64,000 nt of DNA from Candidatus Thalassolituus haligoni. Lineage in GTDB: Bacteria; Pseudomonadota; Gammaproteobacteria; Pseudomonadales; Oceanobacteraceae. Below the pieces are notes generated by a model that was not told where the DNA came from, did no database searches, and was given only the letters and a program-made list of their open reading frames with translations. The stretch covers positions 4,283,501 through 4,347,500 of the forward strand of contig NZ_CP139482.1 of the NCBI RefSeq assembly GCF_041222825.1. Direction: 5' to 3'. This document shows, piece after piece, positions 62,664-64,000 of the stretch. The position numbers and the translations under genes were made by a program. Each line of letters opens with the position of its first letter. Positions within the stretch are counted from its first letter, which is position 1.

Positions 62664-63404
62664 TTACAGCTGCGCTGCCAGGCAACTGAGCATATCTTCA
62701 TCCCGTGCACTGGCGGGTACCAGTACCGGATCATAGCCTTTGGCGCGCGCCGCTGCGGCAATACGTTCGCTGGGCAATATCAACCCGGCGATACGTCTGG
62801 CCAACTCTGGCACCTGCCCTTCAATAATATCCAGCGCCTGCCCGCTGCTGAGCAACAGCCACGGACAAGCCGCCAATGCGGTGTCCCAGTCGTCGCTGCT
62901 GTACGGCACCGGCTGCCGCTCGTATAGCTCGGCATAGTCAACACGGGCTCCACGGGCGCGTAACTCACTGGCCAGTGTTTCGCGGCCGCCCACTCCGCGC
63001 CAGATCAGAATGCGTTGTTCTGCGATCTGCTGCAAGGCGGCTAATGCAAGCAGTCCTTCACTGTCATAGCGGCTGACCGGACACTGGGCATCCAGACCGA
63101 ACTCGCGCAGTGGCTCGACACTGGCAGGGCCAACGCCGTACCAGTTCAGACCCAGTGGTGGCTGGGGCCAGAATTCATCCAGCCAGGCCAGCCCTTGCCG
63201 GGCGGCATTGGCACTGATAGCAATCACCTGCTGATACAGGTCAAGGTCGAGCATACAACTGCGGGTTGCTCGCGCTGCCGGGCTGTCTGCGGCAACCGGT
63301 TGAATCGCCATCAGTGGACGATGTAATACCTGATAACCACACTGCTCCAGTGCGCCGATCAGCTGATCAGCCTGACCCTCGGGGCGAGTCACCAGAATCG
63401 TCAC
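62664..63404 (-). CDS. hemD: Uroporphyrinogen-III synthase
   Basis: HemD closes and inverts ring D of hydroxymethylbilane to form uroporphyrinogen III. The 246-residue protein starts ILVTRPEGQADQLIGALEQCGYQVLHRPLMAIQPV, as the family does. It shows two alpha/beta lobes with VIAISANAARQGL and ILIWRGVGGRETLASEL, and it ends with a PSERIAAAARAKGYDPVLVPASARDEDMLSCL region. GTG 63404 gives the best family alignment; TTG 63407 is one codon upstream. The gap to hemC is 6-7 bp, so hemC-hemD-hemX-hemY form one leftward operon. Confidence 0.93.
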   Translation of the reverse strand: MTILVTRPEGQADQLIGALEQCGYQVLHRPLMAIQPVAADSPAARATRSCMLDLDLYQQVIAISANAARQGLAWLDEFWPQPPLGLNWYGVGPASVEPLREFGLDAQCPVSRYDSEGLLALAALQQIAEQRILIWRGVGGRETLASELRARGARVDYAELYERQPVPYSSDDWDTALAACPWLLLSSGQALDIIEGQVPELARRIAGLILPSERIAAAARAKGYDPVLVPASARDEDMLSCLAAQL

Positions 63405-63410
63405 CAAGGC

Positions 63411-64000
63411 CTAGCGCACCTCGTGGCCGTAAACGGCCGACAAAATCTCGCCAGCACCTTGGGCCAGTAAATGTTCCGCCGCCAGAATACCAATCGCCTC
63501 GGCATCGGCTATCGATCCCTGTTGCCGGGTGGTCAATACGGTACTGCCATCCACCGAACCGACCAGCCCCCGCAAGGTCAGTTGTTCGCCCACACGTTCG
63601 GCATAAGCGGCAATCGGCACCTGACAGCCTCCTTGCAGGCGACGATTCAATGCCCGCTCAGACAGTACGCATGCGGTGGTGTCGGCATGGCCCAGCGGGG
63701 CAATCAGCGCCTTGGTGGTGTCGTCGTCGCTGCGCCATTCGATGCCCAAGGCCCCCTGACCACCGGCTGGCAGTGACTGTTCCGCCGCCATAAACGCCGT
63801 CAGGCGGTCTGCCATCGCCATCCGTAACAGCCCGGCGGACGCCAGGATGATGGCGTCAAACTCACCGCTGTCGAGCTTGCCGAGCCGGGTCTGGACATTG
63901 CCGCGCAGCGACCGGATCTGTAAATCCGGTCGCTGCTGTTGCAACTGGCACTGACGGCGCAAGCTCGACGTGCCGACGATGGCCCCCTGTGGCAGTTCGT
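63411..64000 (-). CDS. hemC: Hydroxymethylbilane synthase (porphobilinogen deaminase), 3' part
   Basis: HemC polymerises four porphobilinogens to hydroxymethylbilane. The gene runs off the right edge; only about 195 C-terminal residues are visible. The visible part starts in [18 protein letters not shown], continues [29 protein letters not shown], and has the dipyrromethane-cofactor cysteine in [14 protein letters not shown]. The first in-frame start-like codon (63962) is internal. All recognised motifs are intact. Confidence 0.95.
   Translation of the reverse strand, partial: ELPQGAIVGTSSLRRQCQLQQQRPDLQIRSLRGNVQTRLGKLDSGEFDAIILASAGLLRMAMADRLTAFMAAEQSLPAGGQGALGIEWRSDDDTTKALIAPLGHADTTACVLSERALNRRLQGGCQVPIAAYAERVGEQLTLRGLVGSVDGSTVLTTRQQGSIADAEAIGILAAEHLLAQGAGEILSAVYGHEVR

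Noticed and set aside
1..64000. tRNA or rRNA genes
   Set aside because: I saw no cloverleaf with a GGTTCGAATCC-like T arm plus CCA end, and no rRNA-like conserved blocks in the intergenic regions.

Overview
The window is a gammaproteobacterial chromosome segment of moderate GC, densely packed with core genes. Local gene orders follow those of pseudomonads and related marine groups (Oceanospirillales-like): waaA/hldE/hldD/lpxL, argE-argA, folA-thyA-lgt-ptsP-rppH, ygfB-pepP-ubiH-ubiI, zapA-6S RNA-fau, divergent glnA/typA, and hemC-hemD-hemX-hemY. The lipid A, heptose, UbiH/UbiI, TrmB and HemX/HemY families together support this placement. The species assignment is inference; no rRNA or other marker fixes it.

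Layout. 1-5.2 kb: tail of a ParA-like ATPase, a TIGR02444-type protein divergent from a YheS-like ABC-F ATPase, a periplasmic binding protein and waaA. 5.2-8.7 kb: LPS inner core and lipid A genes hldE, hldD and an LpxL/HtrB acyltransferase. 8.7-14.1 kb: an unusual membrane-anchored coiled-coil protein with a YD-repeat-like tail, a DEDDh exonuclease, an orphan GspE/PilB-type ATPase and a CYTH triphosphatase. 14.1-17.6 kb: argE, argA and a spermidine-synthase-like methyltransferase. 17.6-29 kb: leftward metabolic and envelope genes (chromate transporter, patatin, folA, GGDEF-EAL protein, thyA, lgt, TauE/SafE, ptsP, rppH) with one rightward NRDE gene. 29.2-31.5 kb: HAD phosphatase, imelysin-like lipoprotein and a GC-rich minisatellite. 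31.5-37.4 kb: rlmI-like, ubiI, ubiH, pepP, ygfB. 37.5-39.1 kb: TIGR02449-like gene, zapA, 6S RNA, fau and an untracked 42-codon membrane ORF. 39.4-44.2 kb: alpha/beta hydrolase and glnA, divergent from typA. 44.2-52.3 kb: LysR/SDR pair and a complete RND efflux operon. 52.4-55 kb: small stress and accessory genes, a PIN-domain remnant, trmB, DUF423. 55.1-60.1 kb: ubiD with a flavin/iron-sulfur reductase, mscS and an orphan Urt/Liv-type binding protein. 60.1-64 kb: the hem cluster, with hemC cut by the window end.

The clearest regulatory unit is glnA: a consensus-like sigma-54 promoter preceded by two NtrC-like sites about 30 bp apart. Heme, ubiquinone and LPS genes sit in short operons with 1-13 bp gaps or 4-11 bp overlaps.

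The most notable structural observation is a diverged direct repeat of about 92 bp. One copy is the 3' end of typA with its downstream region (44116-44208); the other is an isolated copy at 52280-52371. Together they bracket the 8 kb LysR/SDR/RND segment. Each copy carries the identical 16-mer TGTTCCACGTGGAAAG, which resembles a ParB parS site. No transposase, integrase, CRISPR array, tRNA or rRNA gene was recognised.
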